A stretch of 12,505 nucleotides of DNA from assembly GCA_002329565.1 (NCBI GenBank), contig DCTM01000058.1:9104-21608 (forward strand). Reading direction: 5' to 3'. The DNA comes from Firmicutes bacterium UBA1440. GTDB taxonomy: Bacteria; Bacillota; Clostridia; Peptostreptococcales; Anaerovoracaceae. The notes below the pieces were generated by a model that was given only the letters and a program-made list of their open reading frames with translations, did no database searches and was not told the DNA's origin. Below are positions 1 to 7,884 of the stretch, one piece after another (within the stretch, counting starts at the first letter, position 1; the number at the start of each line of letters is the position of its first letter). The translations under genes and the position numbers were made by a program.

Positions 1-598
1 CGAACTCCGTCGCCAAGGCCTCGTTATGTAAAAACAGGTCTTCAGGAAATTCATAAGGCAGATCCGATGCAAAGCGCGGCGGCAAGATGCATTCGTCTTG
101 CCTTGGATGTGCGACAATGATCTCACAGATAAACTTGCCCTCTCTGACAAGGAGGTTTTTTTCTGTTTCAAAATTATGCGTTTCCAGCCAACGGCGCAGC
201 TTCACTTGACCGTTGCGAGGTTGCAAAATGTAGGTCGCGAATGTACGAGCCTTTTTAAGATCAGCCTCCAGTATATCGGTGATCAATGCGCCCCCCATAC
301 CTGCGATACATACGACGTCAGCTTCACCCGGCTCAAGTACGGAGATTCCGCTGCCCAAGCGAAAGGAAAAACGATCGCGCACATTTGAATCTCCCATATA
401 GGCGATGAACTGCTCCACATTCGCTTCGGCTTTGTCCAAAGATCCCCTGCTGATATCGGCTAAGACTGCATGTTCGCAGATATTCTTTTCAATCAGATAT
501 AATGCTAAGAAACCATGGTCGGTTCCTATATCTGCCATGGTTTCGCATTTTGTAACGTTTTGGGCCATAAGAAGCAATCTGTCACTCAAATTCAACAT
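1..598 (-). CDS. trmK: tRNA (adenine22-N1)-methyltransferase TrmK, partial at the C-terminus
   Basis: This is a SAM-dependent methyltransferase; TrmK makes m1A at position 22 of tRNA in the cytoplasm. I translated it by hand from an ATG at 598, and 199 codons are present before the window edge. A SAM-binding motif I of the form DIGTDH lies at residues 23-28, followed by an acidic loop LADIS (46-50), a GMGG motif (100-103) and LQPRNG (125-130), where this family has its LQPN-like motif. The start lies 7 bases after the rpoD stop, and the upstream Shine-Dalgarno (GGAATAAG) is weak, so translation is probably coupled to rpoD. Family members are usually about 230 residues, so only a short C-terminal part should be missing. 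The position directly after rpoD matches the common Firmicutes order dnaG-rpoD-trmK-nif3-like. No frameshift is seen. Confidence 0.9.
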   Translation of the reverse strand, partial: MLNLSDRLLLMAQNVTKCETMADIGTDHGFLALYLIEKNICEHAVLADISRGSLDKAEANVEQFIAYMGDSNVRDRFSFRLGSGISVLEPGEADVVCIAGMGGALITDILEADLKKARTFATYILQPRNGQVKLRRWLETHNFETEKNLLVREGKFICEIIVAHPRQDECILPPRFASDLPYEFPEDLFLHNEALATEF

Positions 599-605
599 AA
601 TAATC

Positions 606-1742
606 TTATTCCAAATAGTCCTTTAATTTTTTGCTGCGCGATGGGTGTCTGAGCTTACGCAGAGCCTTTGCTTCGATCTGGCGGATTCTTTCCCTTGTGA
701 CATCGAAGGTTTTCCCAACTTCTTCCAACGTACGCGCTCTGCCGTCTTCGAGACCGAAGCGCAGCTTCAATACCTTCTGTTCACGTTCTGTCAATGTATC
801 GAGCACCTCTACAAGTTGCTCCTTTAGCATTGAAAATGCCGCCGCTTCGGCAGGTGCAGGCACATCTTCATCGGGAATAAAGTCGCCCAAATGAGAGTCC
901 TCCTCTTCGCCGATCGGGGTCTCCAGCGATACCGGTTCTTGCGCTATCTTCTGGATTTCTCTGACCTTTTCCTCAGAAATGCCCATCTCGACGGCAATTT
1001 CCTCCGGGGTTGGTTCACGCCCGTATTCCTGCAGCAACTGTCTGGAAATCCGAATCAACTTGTTAATCGTCTCGACCATGTGTACGGGGATACGAATCGT
1101 ACGCGCCTGGTCAGCAATGGAACGCGTAATTGCTTGACGAATCCACCATGTGGCATATGTGGAAAATTTGTAACCTTTACGATAGTCAAATTTGTCGACG
1201 GCCTTAATCAGGCCCAGATTGCCTTCTTGAATCAAATCGAGGAATAACATGCCTCTGCCGACATAACGCTTGGCGATACTGACAACGAGACGCAGGTTAG
1301 CCTCACAAAGGCGTTGTTTCGCATCCTCGTCACCCGCTTCCATTCTCTTGGCAAGAGCGATTTCTTCATCGGCGGACAAGAGCGGCACCTTGCCGATTTC
1401 TTTTAAATACATGCGCACAGGGTCGTCGATCGCAATACCTTTAGGCAGAGAAATATCGATTTCCGCATCTTCGGCAGTGTCAGTGACAAAAGTTGTGTCC
1501 TCTTCGGACAATTCCCCTTCGAGTGAAAGGATTTCAAAATCTTCGGGATCGCTTTCCGAAAGAACCTGCACACCCATCGCTGTCAGATTGTCATATATAT
1601 CATCAAATTGGTTCTTATCCAAATCCAAGGAGTCCAAACTGTCGGCGACCTCGCGGAATGTGATCTTTCCTTTTGCTTTGGCCTTTTCCATTAAATCCTG
1701 TATATATTCGTTTTTCTTGTCTTGATTTTCTTCGTAATTCAT
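606..1742 (-). CDS. rpoD: RNA polymerase primary sigma factor (RpoD/SigA)
   Basis: This is the housekeeping sigma-70 factor that directs RNA polymerase to -10/-35 promoters. The 378-residue chain has a short acidic region 1.1 (about 10-90), region 1.2 ([11 protein letters not shown], 107-117), region 2 (about 145-215) with the core-binding [12 protein letters not shown] stretch (167-178) and the -10-melting segment [12 protein letters not shown] (193-204), region 3 (about 220-300), and region 4 (about 305-375). The -35-recognition helix includes [10 protein letters not shown] (348-357). It lacks the long non-conserved insert of proteobacterial RpoD, as is usual in Firmicutes. The ATG overlaps the dnaG stop by one base (TAATG), and a GGAGGGG ribosome binding site lies inside the end of dnaG, so the two are translationally coupled. 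Confidence 0.98.
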   Translation of the reverse strand: MNYEENQDKKNEYIQDLMEKAKAKGKITFREVADSLDSLDLDKNQFDDIYDNLTAMGVQVLSESDPEDFEILSLEGELSEEDTTFVTDTAEDAEIDISLPKGIAIDDPVRMYLKEIGKVPLLSADEEIALAKRMEAGDEDAKQRLCEANLRLVVSIAKRYVGRGMLFLDLIQEGNLGLIKAVDKFDYRKGYKFSTYATWWIRQAITRSIADQARTIRIPVHMVETINKLIRISRQLLQEYGREPTPEEIAVEMGISEEKVREIQKIAQEPVSLETPIGEEEDSHLGDFIPDEDVPAPAEAAAFSMLKEQLVEVLDTLTEREQKVLKLRFGLEDGRARTLEEVGKTFDVTRERIRQIEAKALRKLRHPSRSKKLKDYLE

Positions 1743-3478
1743 TATTGTAGCCCCTCCAAGCCTCTTATCATCTTTTGAATCTCTGTCATTTCCTTCATGA
1801 TCTCCTCTATTTGAGAGGCATTTTCTTCTTCGCTCGTAAGCGTAAGCATCATGTTCAGTTCCTCTTCTCTCTTTCGTAAATCACCGATTTCAATTTCTTT
1901 GATACAGTCGGTAAAAATCTTTTCTTCCATCCCTTCGACGGGAATATTTTGGTCGATCTCGCGCAGCAGTGCGATCTCGTTATCCTCAAGGTAGTCCAAA
2001 AATGGCACAATTCCGCTCATGCCACCGCCCTTTTCATGGATTTCTTTGGCTGCGGCAAGTATTTTCGCGGCGCTGTCCTTAAAAATATTTGTATATGGAG
2101 CGATCTTCGGATAATAACTCATATCCGTAATAATCAGCTTTAAGAGATTTTTCTCCAACATCGAAGCCTCTGCCGTCGGCTTCACTTCTTCTTTTCTCGG
2201 TTTCGCTGCCGCAGGTCGCACTGTACCGCTGAGCTCGGCTCGCAATGCTCCTTCGGAAATTTTCATATCTCGAGATATCTTTTTAATGTATATATCGGCT
2301 TCGACGGGACTCAATCCCTTGAGAATCTCGATGACATCTCTGAAAAATTTTACCCGTCCGCCTTCAGTATAAACATCAGCTTTGCGTTTTGCGGCATCTA
2401 TTTTATAATCCACATGCGGCATTGCATCCTGCACCAAACGCAGAAATGCCTCTTTGCCGTGTTTTTTGATGAATTCATCAGGATCTTTGCCATCATCTAC
2501 GTGAAGTACTTTTGCATTCAATCCTTCTTTATAGAGGATATCAAGTCCGCGCAAAGCTGCGCTGCGACCGGCATTGTCGGAATCGTAGGAGAGTATGACG
2601 TTTTTGGTATACCTGCTCAAAAGCTGAGCTTGATTTTCCGTAAGAGCCGTTCCCAGCGAAGCTGAGACATTTTTTATCCCTGCTTGCCAGAGAGAGATGA
2701 CATCCATATAGCCCTCGACAAGAATCGCATACCCCTCCTTGCCGACATCCTGTTTCGTTACATTGAGGGCGTAAAGATTGCTCTTTTTGTGGAAGATCGC
2801 GTTCTCGGGAGAATTCAGATATTTCGGTTCCGCGTTCCCAATAGCGCGACCTCCGAAACCGATAATCTTACCTCTTGTATTGATAATCGGAAACATGACG
2901 CGATTTCTGAATTTATCATAATATTTGCCTTTTGATTCCGAAATCAAACCGAGTTCAAGTAATATTTTCGCGTCATAGCCCTTTTGAATCAAAAACCGAT
3001 ATAGGCTGTCCCAACTTTCGTCAGCGTAACCGATACCGAATGTCTTCAGAGTTGCAAGCTCTATTTTCCTTTCCTGCATATAATAATACCCTTTATTTGA
3101 GTTTTGATGAAAGGATTTGTACCAAAACTTTGCTGCTTCTATGTTTATTTCGTAAAGGAGGTTACGCCTGCCTGAATTGACATCGCTTGACTTCAATTCG
3201 ATGCCGTATTCGCTTGCCAAGCGTTCAATCGCTTGGGAAAAATTAAGGTTGTAATAACGCTGAACAAATTCGATCACATCGCCGGTCGCCCCACAACCAA
3301 AACAGGTAAATATCTGCTTCTGCTCGGAAACCACAAAAGAAGGTGTCTTCTCATTGTGAAACGGACAAACACCTTTGTAGTTGTTGCCGGCCTTTTTTAT
3401 GGGTATGACCCGGCCGATGACATCTATGATGTTGGCTCTGCTTTTGATTTCACTGACCGTATTGTCTGATATGCTCAA
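1742..3478 (-). CDS. dnaG: DNA primase DnaG
   Basis: This primase makes the RNA primers for replication at the fork, together with DnaB helicase. Of its 578 residues, the N-terminal zinc ribbon is a CHC2 type (C38, H41, C59, C62). The RNAP/TOPRIM catalytic core follows, with RNRVMFPI (191-198), the TOPRIM glutamate in EGYMD (255-259), the metal-binding DSDNAG (299-304) and DGKDPDEF (329-336). The remainder, from about 420, is the less conserved helicase-binding C-terminal region. The start is TTG at 3478, supported by AGGAG at 3487-3491 with an 8-base spacer and by the family's usual N-terminus. The stop overlaps the rpoD start. I found no convincing sigma-A promoter in the 99 bases upstream, which also hold the dgt terminator. 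Confidence 0.98.
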   Translation of the reverse strand: MSISDNTVSEIKSRANIIDVIGRVIPIKKAGNNYKGVCPFHNEKTPSFVVSEQKQIFTCFGCGATGDVIEFVQRYYNLNFSQAIERLASEYGIELKSSDVNSGRRNLLYEINIEAAKFWYKSFHQNSNKGYYYMQERKIELATLKTFGIGYADESWDSLYRFLIQKGYDAKILLELGLISESKGKYYDKFRNRVMFPIINTRGKIIGFGGRAIGNAEPKYLNSPENAIFHKKSNLYALNVTKQDVGKEGYAILVEGYMDVISLWQAGIKNVSASLGTALTENQAQLLSRYTKNVILSYDSDNAGRSAALRGLDILYKEGLNAKVLHVDDGKDPDEFIKKHGKEAFLRLVQDAMPHVDYKIDAAKRKADVYTEGGRVKFFRDVIEILKGLSPVEADIYIKKISRDMKISEGALRAELSGTVRPAAAKPRKEEVKPTAEASMLEKNLLKLIITDMSYYPKIAPYTNIFKDSAAKILAAAKEIHEKGGGMSGIVPFLDYLEDNEIALLREIDQNIPVEGMEEKIFTDCIKEIEIGDLRKREEELNMMLTLTSEEENASQIEEIMKEMTEIQKMIRGLEGLQ

Positions 3479-3486
3479 TTCGGAAT

Positions 3487-3491
3487 CTCCT
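3487..3491 (-). promoter_or_regulatory. Ribosome binding site for the TTG start of dnaG
   Basis: AGGAG on the minus strand lies 8 bases before the TTG at 3478. No in-frame ATG nearby is better placed, so this site decides the start of primase. Confidence 0.75.
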
Positions 3492-3530
3492 GCACTGTTT
3501 TACTGTGTTCCTTTATTATTCTTATTCTGC

Positions 3531-3553
3531 AAAAAAAGGATATTCCTTTTTTT
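3531..3553 (-). terminator. Second AT-rich hairpin after dgt, possible bidirectional terminator
   Basis: A ten-base stem of seven A/T pairs plus GGA/TCC encloses a three-base loop and is flanked by A and T runs on both sides, so it could act on either strand. It sits 7 bases beyond the main dgt terminator and upstream of dnaG. Only three stem pairs contain G or C, so it may be a weak back-up terminator or simply AT-rich sequence. Confidence 0.4.
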
Positions 3554-3560
3554 TAGTCGA

Positions 3561-3590
3561 TAAAAAGGAGCCGGTTTTTATTTCCGGCTC
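3561..3590 (-). terminator. Intrinsic terminator overlapping the dgt stop codon
   Basis: Read on the minus strand, GAGCCGG (3584-3590) pairs with CCGGCTC (3568-3574) across a nine-base loop, and CTTTTTAT follows. The stem has seven pairs, six of them G:C. The dgt TAA (3578-3580) lies within the loop, so the terminator is partly coding. It should end the phosphate/dgt transcript and separate it from dnaG-rpoD-trmK. Confidence 0.8.
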
Positions 3591-4588
3591 TCACCATTGT
3601 GTAATTCTCTGTAAAGATTGATTGCAAACCTGTCTGTCATGCCCGCTATGTAATCCTTGACGATCTCGGCTGTGCCAAACTCCTCTGTCATCGCCTGCAA
3701 TTCTTTCGGCAACTGCTCAGGGCGATCTGAGAAATATCCGTAAAGGAAGACTATGATATCCCTGACCCGTGTGAGTTCCTCCTCTTTTTTTACCTTAGAG
3801 TTATAATAGACATTTGCAAACATGAACTCCCGCAGTACATTCATGTGGTTTAAAGTGTCCTCGCTCATGATGATATCGTCTTTGTCAAAGCTGTGTATCG
3901 CAATATCTTTAACCATGGTATCGATACGTTCTCCGTGCGTCTTGCCCAAAGCTGCGACACATGATGCAGGCAAGTCGTCTGCAGTAATCACACCGCTGCG
4001 GATGGCATCATCAATGTCGTGATTAATATAAGCTATGCGATCACTGATCTTGACTATACAACCTTCGAGTGTCAGCGGTTTGACAGGTCCTGTATGGTTC
4101 AATATCCCGTCTCTGACCTCGAGAGTCAAGTTCATTCCTCGCTTATTGTGGCTGTTTTCAAGGACTTCCACGACTCTTAAGCTCTGTTCATTGTGCTTGA
4201 AGCCACCCGGATGTATCTCATTGAGTATACTCTCTCCGTTATGCCCGAACGGAGTATGTCCCAAGTCGTGTCCCATGGCTATCGCCTCTGTCAAATCTTC
4301 GTTCAGCGACAGCGCGCGGGCAATTGTTCTCGCAATTTGTGAGACTTCAATCGTGTGTGTAAGCCTCGTTCTGAAATGATCTCCTTCGGGTGCCAAAAAT
4401 ACCTGTGTCTTGTGCATCAGCCGGCGAAATGCTTTCGAATGGATAATGCGGTCACGATCACGTTGAAATTCGGTGCGCACAGAGCACAGCGGCTCGGGGA
4501 TATCCCGTCCCCTTGTCTCACATGCCATCATTGCGTAGCGACTGAGTATGTCGCGTTCTCTTTTTTCCGTATTCTCTCTGTATATCAT
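3578..4588 (-). CDS. dgt: dGTPase-like deoxynucleoside triphosphate triphosphohydrolase (HD superfamily)
   Basis: Members hydrolyse dNTPs to deoxynucleosides and tripolyphosphate and help set cytoplasmic dNTP pools. The 336-residue chain opens with the family's conserved RDRDRIIHSKAFRRL segment (43-57) and KTQVF (60-64). The HD metal site is visible as H78 in RLTHTIEV, H107-D108 in GHDLGHTPFGH, and D183 in ISDRIAYINHDIDD. Its length matches the shorter bacterial 'dGTPase-like' type rather than the longer E. coli Dgt, so specificity for dGTP cannot be assumed. It starts 18 bases after pit with a modest AGGGA site and ends in an intrinsic terminator. dgt directly before dnaG is a recurrent clostridial order. 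Confidence 0.93.
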   Translation of the reverse strand: MIYRENTEKRERDILSRYAMMACETRGRDIPEPLCSVRTEFQRDRDRIIHSKAFRRLMHKTQVFLAPEGDHFRTRLTHTIEVSQIARTIARALSLNEDLTEAIAMGHDLGHTPFGHNGESILNEIHPGGFKHNEQSLRVVEVLENSHNKRGMNLTLEVRDGILNHTGPVKPLTLEGCIVKISDRIAYINHDIDDAIRSGVITADDLPASCVAALGKTHGERIDTMVKDIAIHSFDKDDIIMSEDTLNHMNVLREFMFANVYYNSKVKKEEELTRVRDIIVFLYGYFSDRPEQLPKELQAMTEEFGTAEIVKDYIAGMTDRFAINLYRELHNGESRK

Positions 4589-4606
4589 GATTTGTCCCTA
4601 TATTGC

Positions 4607-5599
4607 TTAAATCAACAGTTCGATTATGTATACGATAATGCCGCCAAGAAAGATAGTGACCGGTAATGTGATGATCCATGCGCGCACGATGCTGCCGGCT
4701 ATATTCCATTTTACAGAAGATGCGCGTTTTGCCGTACCGGCGCCCATAATCGATGTAGTGATTACCTGTGTCGTGCTAACAGGAGCACCGAAAAAAGTCA
4801 TCAGTTCTATTGAAAGCGCCGATGCCGTTTGTGCAGCGAAGCCTGATGCCGGCGAAAGTTTTGTCACGCCGCCACCCATGGTCTTCATAATCTTCCAGCC
4901 ACCGATAGAAGTTCCCAGCGCCATAACAGTCGCGCAGGCGACCTTAACCCACAACGGTACACCGCTCGTGCTGTCGAGAACACCTCCCGTAATAAGCGCC
5001 AGTGTGATGATACCCATCGTCTTCTGAGCGTCGTTGTTTCCGTGCGAATACGCTACCAGTGCCGCAGAAAAGAGCTGCAGCTTTAAAAATACATTGTTAA
5101 CCTTGTTCTGTGACCAGTTTATAAACACCTTGAAAATCAAATTCAAGAATACGTAACCGATGCAGAACCCCAAAATCGGTGAAGTGACCAGCGGAAAGAC
5201 AACTTTTTCAACCACGCCTGCCCAGACAATGTGTTCCAAGGAATTGCCATATACAATGGTTGCACCGATAAGTCCGCCAATCAGGGCATGCGAAGAACTT
5301 GATGGAATCCCCTTCCACCAAGTAAATAAATTCCATACAATGGCAGCCAGCAAAGCCGCCAGAATTACATATTGCTCCAACTCAACATTGACGATCCCCT
5401 TGGAGATCGTCATTGCAACCTTTTCACTTACCAGCGCCCCTATAAAATTCATTACTGCCGCCAAAAGAATGGCGTTTTTGGCGCTGAGCGCTTTTGTGTA
5501 CACCGAAGTGGCGATTGCGTTGGCGGTATCGTGAAAACCGTTAATAAACTCAAATGAAAGCGCAACCAAGATGACGGCGATCAGGATTCCGTTAAGCAT
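4607..5599 (-). CDS. pit: Inorganic phosphate transporter, PiT family
   Basis: This integral membrane permease of the PiT family (PF01384) takes up inorganic phosphate driven by an ion gradient. The 330-residue protein is strongly hydrophobic throughout. It carries the two family signature repeats, GFHDTANAIAT (21-31) and HGNNDAQKTMG (186-196), which form the inverted-repeat transport core. It also has the serine-rich SSSSHALIGG (100-109) and the matching GAPVSTTQVI (271-280). The start overlaps the end of the DUF47 gene by 8 bases (ATGCTTAA), so the two are translationally coupled. Pit paired with a DUF47/PhoU-like partner is a well-known arrangement; the ion used (proton or sodium) cannot be read from the sequence. 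Confidence 0.96.
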   Translation of the reverse strand: MLNGILIAVILVALSFEFINGFHDTANAIATSVYTKALSAKNAILLAAVMNFIGALVSEKVAMTISKGIVNVELEQYVILAALLAAIVWNLFTWWKGIPSSSSHALIGGLIGATIVYGNSLEHIVWAGVVEKVVFPLVTSPILGFCIGYVFLNLIFKVFINWSQNKVNNVFLKLQLFSAALVAYSHGNNDAQKTMGIITLALITGGVLDSTSGVPLWVKVACATVMALGTSIGGWKIMKTMGGGVTKLSPASGFAAQTASALSIELMTFFGAPVSTTQVITTSIMGAGTAKRASSVKWNIAGSIVRAWIITLPVTIFLGGIIVYIIELLI

Positions 5600-6221
5600 A
5601 TTTCATAACCACTCCTTCGATTATGTTCGCTACATCTTCACAAGCATCCAGCGCGCCCTCCATTTGCTCAAACAGATGTTTCCATTTTATGACCTCGATT
5701 GGATCGGTCTCACTGCGGAACAGAGCTGTGAGCGCATCGCGATAGACGATATCACCCTCGTTTTCTATTCTGTTGACCTCAATGACCTGCTCCATAACTC
5801 GCAATGGTTTCTTAACATCTTTGAGATGATTGAAAAGTATCTTCAGCGCACCGATTGCCTGTTCAATCAACTCAGCCATCTTTAATGTCTCAGGTCTGAC
5901 ATAATCGACTCCGAAAACAACAAATCTGTTGGAAACTTCCTCGAGAGAGTCGACTATGCAATCAATCTGCCTTGTAATCGCATAGATATCCTCTCTGTCA
6001 AAAGGAGTAATGAAGGACCCGTTGAGTTCCGAGAGAATGTTGTGAACAATGGTGTCGCATTCGCTTTCGATATTTTTCATCGCGCGTACCTTTTCGTTAA
6101 CATCGGAGTAGTCGTTTACCAATGCTGAAAATTTGGCAGCTGCTTCTTGTACTTTTTCAATCTGTCCTACGAACATATCAAAGAAAATATCTTCCTTTTT
6201 TTTGCCTTTGTTGCCTATCAT
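5592..6221 (-). CDS. DUF47 / PhoU-like accessory protein of the Pit transporter
   Basis: This predicted cytoplasmic helical-bundle protein belongs to the DUF47 (PhoU-related) family, thought to modulate PiT transporters. The 209 residues are almost all amphipathic helix. The acidic metal-cluster motifs of PhoU-like bundles appear as ESECD (52-56), PFDRED (73-78), ENEGD (153-157) and the C-terminal DACEDVANIIEGVV (192-205). It has an AGGAG ribosome binding site at 6228-6232, six bases before the ATG, and is the first gene after a recognisable promoter. It overlaps pit by 8 bases, which fits a need for matched amounts of the two proteins. The family role is known; regulation of this particular Pit is inferred. 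Confidence 0.93.
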   Translation of the reverse strand: MIGNKGKKKEDIFFDMFVGQIEKVQEAAAKFSALVNDYSDVNEKVRAMKNIESECDTIVHNILSELNGSFITPFDREDIYAITRQIDCIVDSLEEVSNRFVVFGVDYVRPETLKMAELIEQAIGALKILFNHLKDVKKPLRVMEQVIEVNRIENEGDIVYRDALTALFRSETDPIEVIKWKHLFEQMEGALDACEDVANIIEGVVMKYA

Positions 6222-6264
6222 ATTATTCTCCTCTGTGTAGACTTACCTGACATCATACATTATT

Positions 6265-6292
6265 ATTATAAACTACGCTGAAATAATTACAA
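6265..6292 (-). promoter_or_regulatory. Sigma-A promoter of the DUF47-pit-dgt unit
   Basis: On the minus strand there is a perfect TATAAT (6265-6270) and a TTGTAA -35 element (6287-6292) separated by 16 bases. Transcription would start near 6258, leaving a leader of about 36 bases before the DUF47 ATG. The 120-base gap 6222-6341 holds no other structure I can support: no convincing terminator for the preceding gene and no obvious phosphate-control box. Confidence 0.75.
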
Positions 6293-6341
6293 GAGAAATA
6301 TTCCGGCGTAAAATTGAAAATCTTATAAAGAAATGCAAAGA

Positions 6342-6524
6342 TCAGACTGTTAATGACTTCTCCGCCACCTTGCCGAGAGCAGGATAACGCGCATCCAAGG
6401 CCGTCACAGCTGAAATTTGAACTTCCTCCGGCAAAAACAGCAGCGAGTCTATGATATTTTCTATCAATTCATCTCTTTCTGTCACGCTCATATTTTCAAG
6501 GAACTCTGCAAATGTCTCTCTCAA
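6342..6524 (-). CDS. Small acidic 60-residue protein, unrecognised, coupled to the catalase-fold gene
   Basis: I do not recognise this protein. It is predicted to be soluble and mostly helical, with an acidic N-terminal two thirds (for example ERDELIENIIDSL, 16-28) and no Cys, no signal peptide and no membrane segment. It is more likely real than a shadow. Its TTG start overlaps the TGA of the catalase-fold gene (TTGA, 4 bases), and a strong GAGGAGGTG site (6532-6540) lies 9 bases upstream, inside the end of that gene. The frame stays open for 60 codons, while the opposite strand holds nothing with comparable signals. An internal ATG at codon 12 is possible but lacks a good ribosome binding site. 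It may be a partner of the preceding protein, which is inference from coupling only. Confidence 0.7.
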   Translation of the reverse strand: MRETFAEFLENMSVTERDELIENIIDSLLFLPEEVQISAVTALDARYPALGKVAEKSLTV

Positions 6525-7414
6525 CGGTATGCACCTCCTCTCATGCGTACACCCTCGCTGAACGCGAATGCCGTAAAAGCATCAAGCGGATGTTCCGCCA
6601 ATACGATGCCGTTTGGAACTCGGATGGGAGAAAAATCTTGCAATGCATCATCATGCTCGAGCAGCTCGTGCAAGACGATATTGCCGAGCATAATTCTTCT
6701 GTATTCCCCGTCGAGAACTGCGAAAAGACTGAACTGCGGCAGCGAATCGCGCTCCGCCGCTTCTTTCATATCGCGCATAGCCGCATCGCAATCGTATCCC
6801 GCCAAAAATTCAGCTTCGCGTCGCGTGATTTCCCCGTGTCTGCTCTCCGGAATAAGTTCAAAATGTACACTTCGCTTCTCACCTTTGCCGTTGATAAAAT
6901 AATAGCCGTTAAATCCCTTTCCTTCCACGCCGCGGAAGCTCTTCACCGTACAACGCCAGGAAAAATATCGCAACAGGAAATCGAGGAATTCGGGGTTTTT
7001 ACCCGCCAGTTTCCACAAAACCGCATCCTCTCGAACTCGATCCTTTTCGCGTTCGGAAAATGCTTCGATCAATGCCATCACTGCCTCCGGTGTGCGAATA
7101 CATTCGTCCAGCTCAACATTGTGAAACAGCAGATCGAATTTTCCGTCTGCCGTATCAAATTCCGTAAAAATGCCGATGATATCCCTCGTAGTATCTCCGG
7201 CGCCATCCCGGCCGAAGACCTTGGAGAATCTCATTTCCACAGGAGTCACGGTATGTTGCTCCGACAAAAAGGATGCCGTCGTTATATCTGAAAGAGACAT
7301 CTGTGCATAAAATTTTCCTTTTAAGGTGATGCCCTTTTTATACAACAGCCGCTGTCTCCGATCGTCATGAATAAGTTGTGCGATTTTATTCATCAATAAA
7401 AAATCTGTCATCAT
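6521..7414 (-). CDS. Short catalase-fold protein with substituted distal heme-pocket residues
   Basis: The 297-residue chain aligns clearly with heme catalases (PF00199 superfamily) but is much shorter than the roughly 480+ residues of classical ones. From memory of human catalase, residues 25-94 align without gaps at an offset of 50, covering R62-F63-S64 (the VRFS motif), the GDTTRD segment (73-78) and D94-L95. Further matches are FRGVEGKGFNGYYFIN (160-175, catalase HMNGYGSHTFKLVN), LPQFSLF (225-231) and PNGIVL (267-272). The distal catalytic His75 corresponds to Y25 and Asn148 to H98, while Arg72 is kept as R22. The chain ends RGGAYR, where RxxxY could be the proximal heme-ligand motif. No signal peptide is seen. 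The site GAGGTGAT precedes the ATG, which is 41 bases after dut. Catalase activity is doubtful; heme binding is open. Confidence 0.82.
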   Translation of the reverse strand: MMTDFLLMNKIAQLIHDDRRQRLLYKKGITLKGKFYAQMSLSDITTASFLSEQHTVTPVEMRFSKVFGRDGAGDTTRDIIGIFTEFDTADGKFDLLFHNVELDECIRTPEAVMALIEAFSEREKDRVREDAVLWKLAGKNPEFLDFLLRYFSWRCTVKSFRGVEGKGFNGYYFINGKGEKRSVHFELIPESRHGEITRREAEFLAGYDCDAAMRDMKEAAERDSLPQFSLFAVLDGEYRRIMLGNIVLHELLEHDDALQDFSPIRVPNGIVLAEHPLDAFTAFAFSEGVRMRGGAYR

Positions 7415-7455
7415 ATATCACCTCAATTAAATATATGCGACAGATTATTTACGGG

Positions 7456-7884
7456 TTACTTGCCCGTATGCCCGAAACCGCCTTCTCCCCTTGCGGTTTG
7501 TGTCAAATTTTCCTCCGGTAGCCACTGAATTCTTTCATATGCGGCGATCACCATCTGAGCAATCCTATCCCCGTTGCAAACCGTAAACGATTCCTTGCCC
7601 CAGTTGATCAGCGGCACCTTCACCTCGCCTCTATAATCGCTGTCGATAGTACCGACACCGTTTACAAGGCCTATCCCATGTTTGACGGCAAGTCCCGATC
7701 GAGCTCGAATCTGAGCTTCATAGCCTACCGGGACTTCGATGCGAAGCCCTGTAGGGATAAGTGCTCTTTCCCCCGGTGCGATGATAATGTCGCCGTCGAT
7801 GTACGCTCTGACATCCATCCCTGCTGATCCCTCGGTCTCATACGCCGGCAGCATACCGCTTTCACTTACAATCCTTATTTTCAT
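7456..7884 (-). CDS. dut: Deoxyuridine 5'-triphosphate nucleotidohydrolase (trimeric dUTPase)
   Basis: This cytoplasmic enzyme hydrolyses dUTP to dUMP and pyrophosphate, keeping uracil out of DNA and supplying dUMP for thymidylate synthesis. The 142-residue length and all five motifs of the homotrimeric family are present: AGMDVRA (21-27), RSGLAVKHG (62-70), [12 protein letters not shown] (76-87, with the catalytic Asp and the uracil-facing loop), GDRIAQM (105-111) and the C-terminal arm [11 protein letters not shown] (132-142), which closes over the nucleotide. The ATG directly abuts the stop of the M16 peptidase gene (TAAATG), so it is translated from the same message. A six-pair hairpin (7450-7468) spans the stop codon but has no T run, so I do not call it a terminator. 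Confidence 0.97.
   Translation of the reverse strand: MKIRIVSESGMLPAYETEGSAGMDVRAYIDGDIIIAPGERALIPTGLRIEVPVGYEAQIRARSGLAVKHGIGLVNGVGTIDSDYRGEVKVPLINWGKESFTVCNGDRIAQMVIAAYERIQWLPEENLTQTARGEGGFGHTGK

Noticed and set aside
98..626. Plus-strand open frames over the left edge
   Set aside because: The opposite strand encodes TrmK with its SAM-binding motifs, so these frames are shadows.
6300..6341. Possible terminator after the 60-residue gene
   Set aside because: The only pairing found is five AT-rich base pairs (ATCTT/AAGAT) with a long loop; this is not convincing.
6512..7291. A 259-codon plus-strand open frame opposite the catalase-fold gene
   Set aside because: It lies antisense to a gene with clear family matches and a good ribosome binding site. 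Its own product resembles no protein family, so it is a codon-bias shadow.
7450..7468. Six-pair hairpin spanning the dut stop codon
   Set aside because: No T run follows it, and the next gene begins 41 bases on with a good ribosome binding site, so a terminator is not supported.
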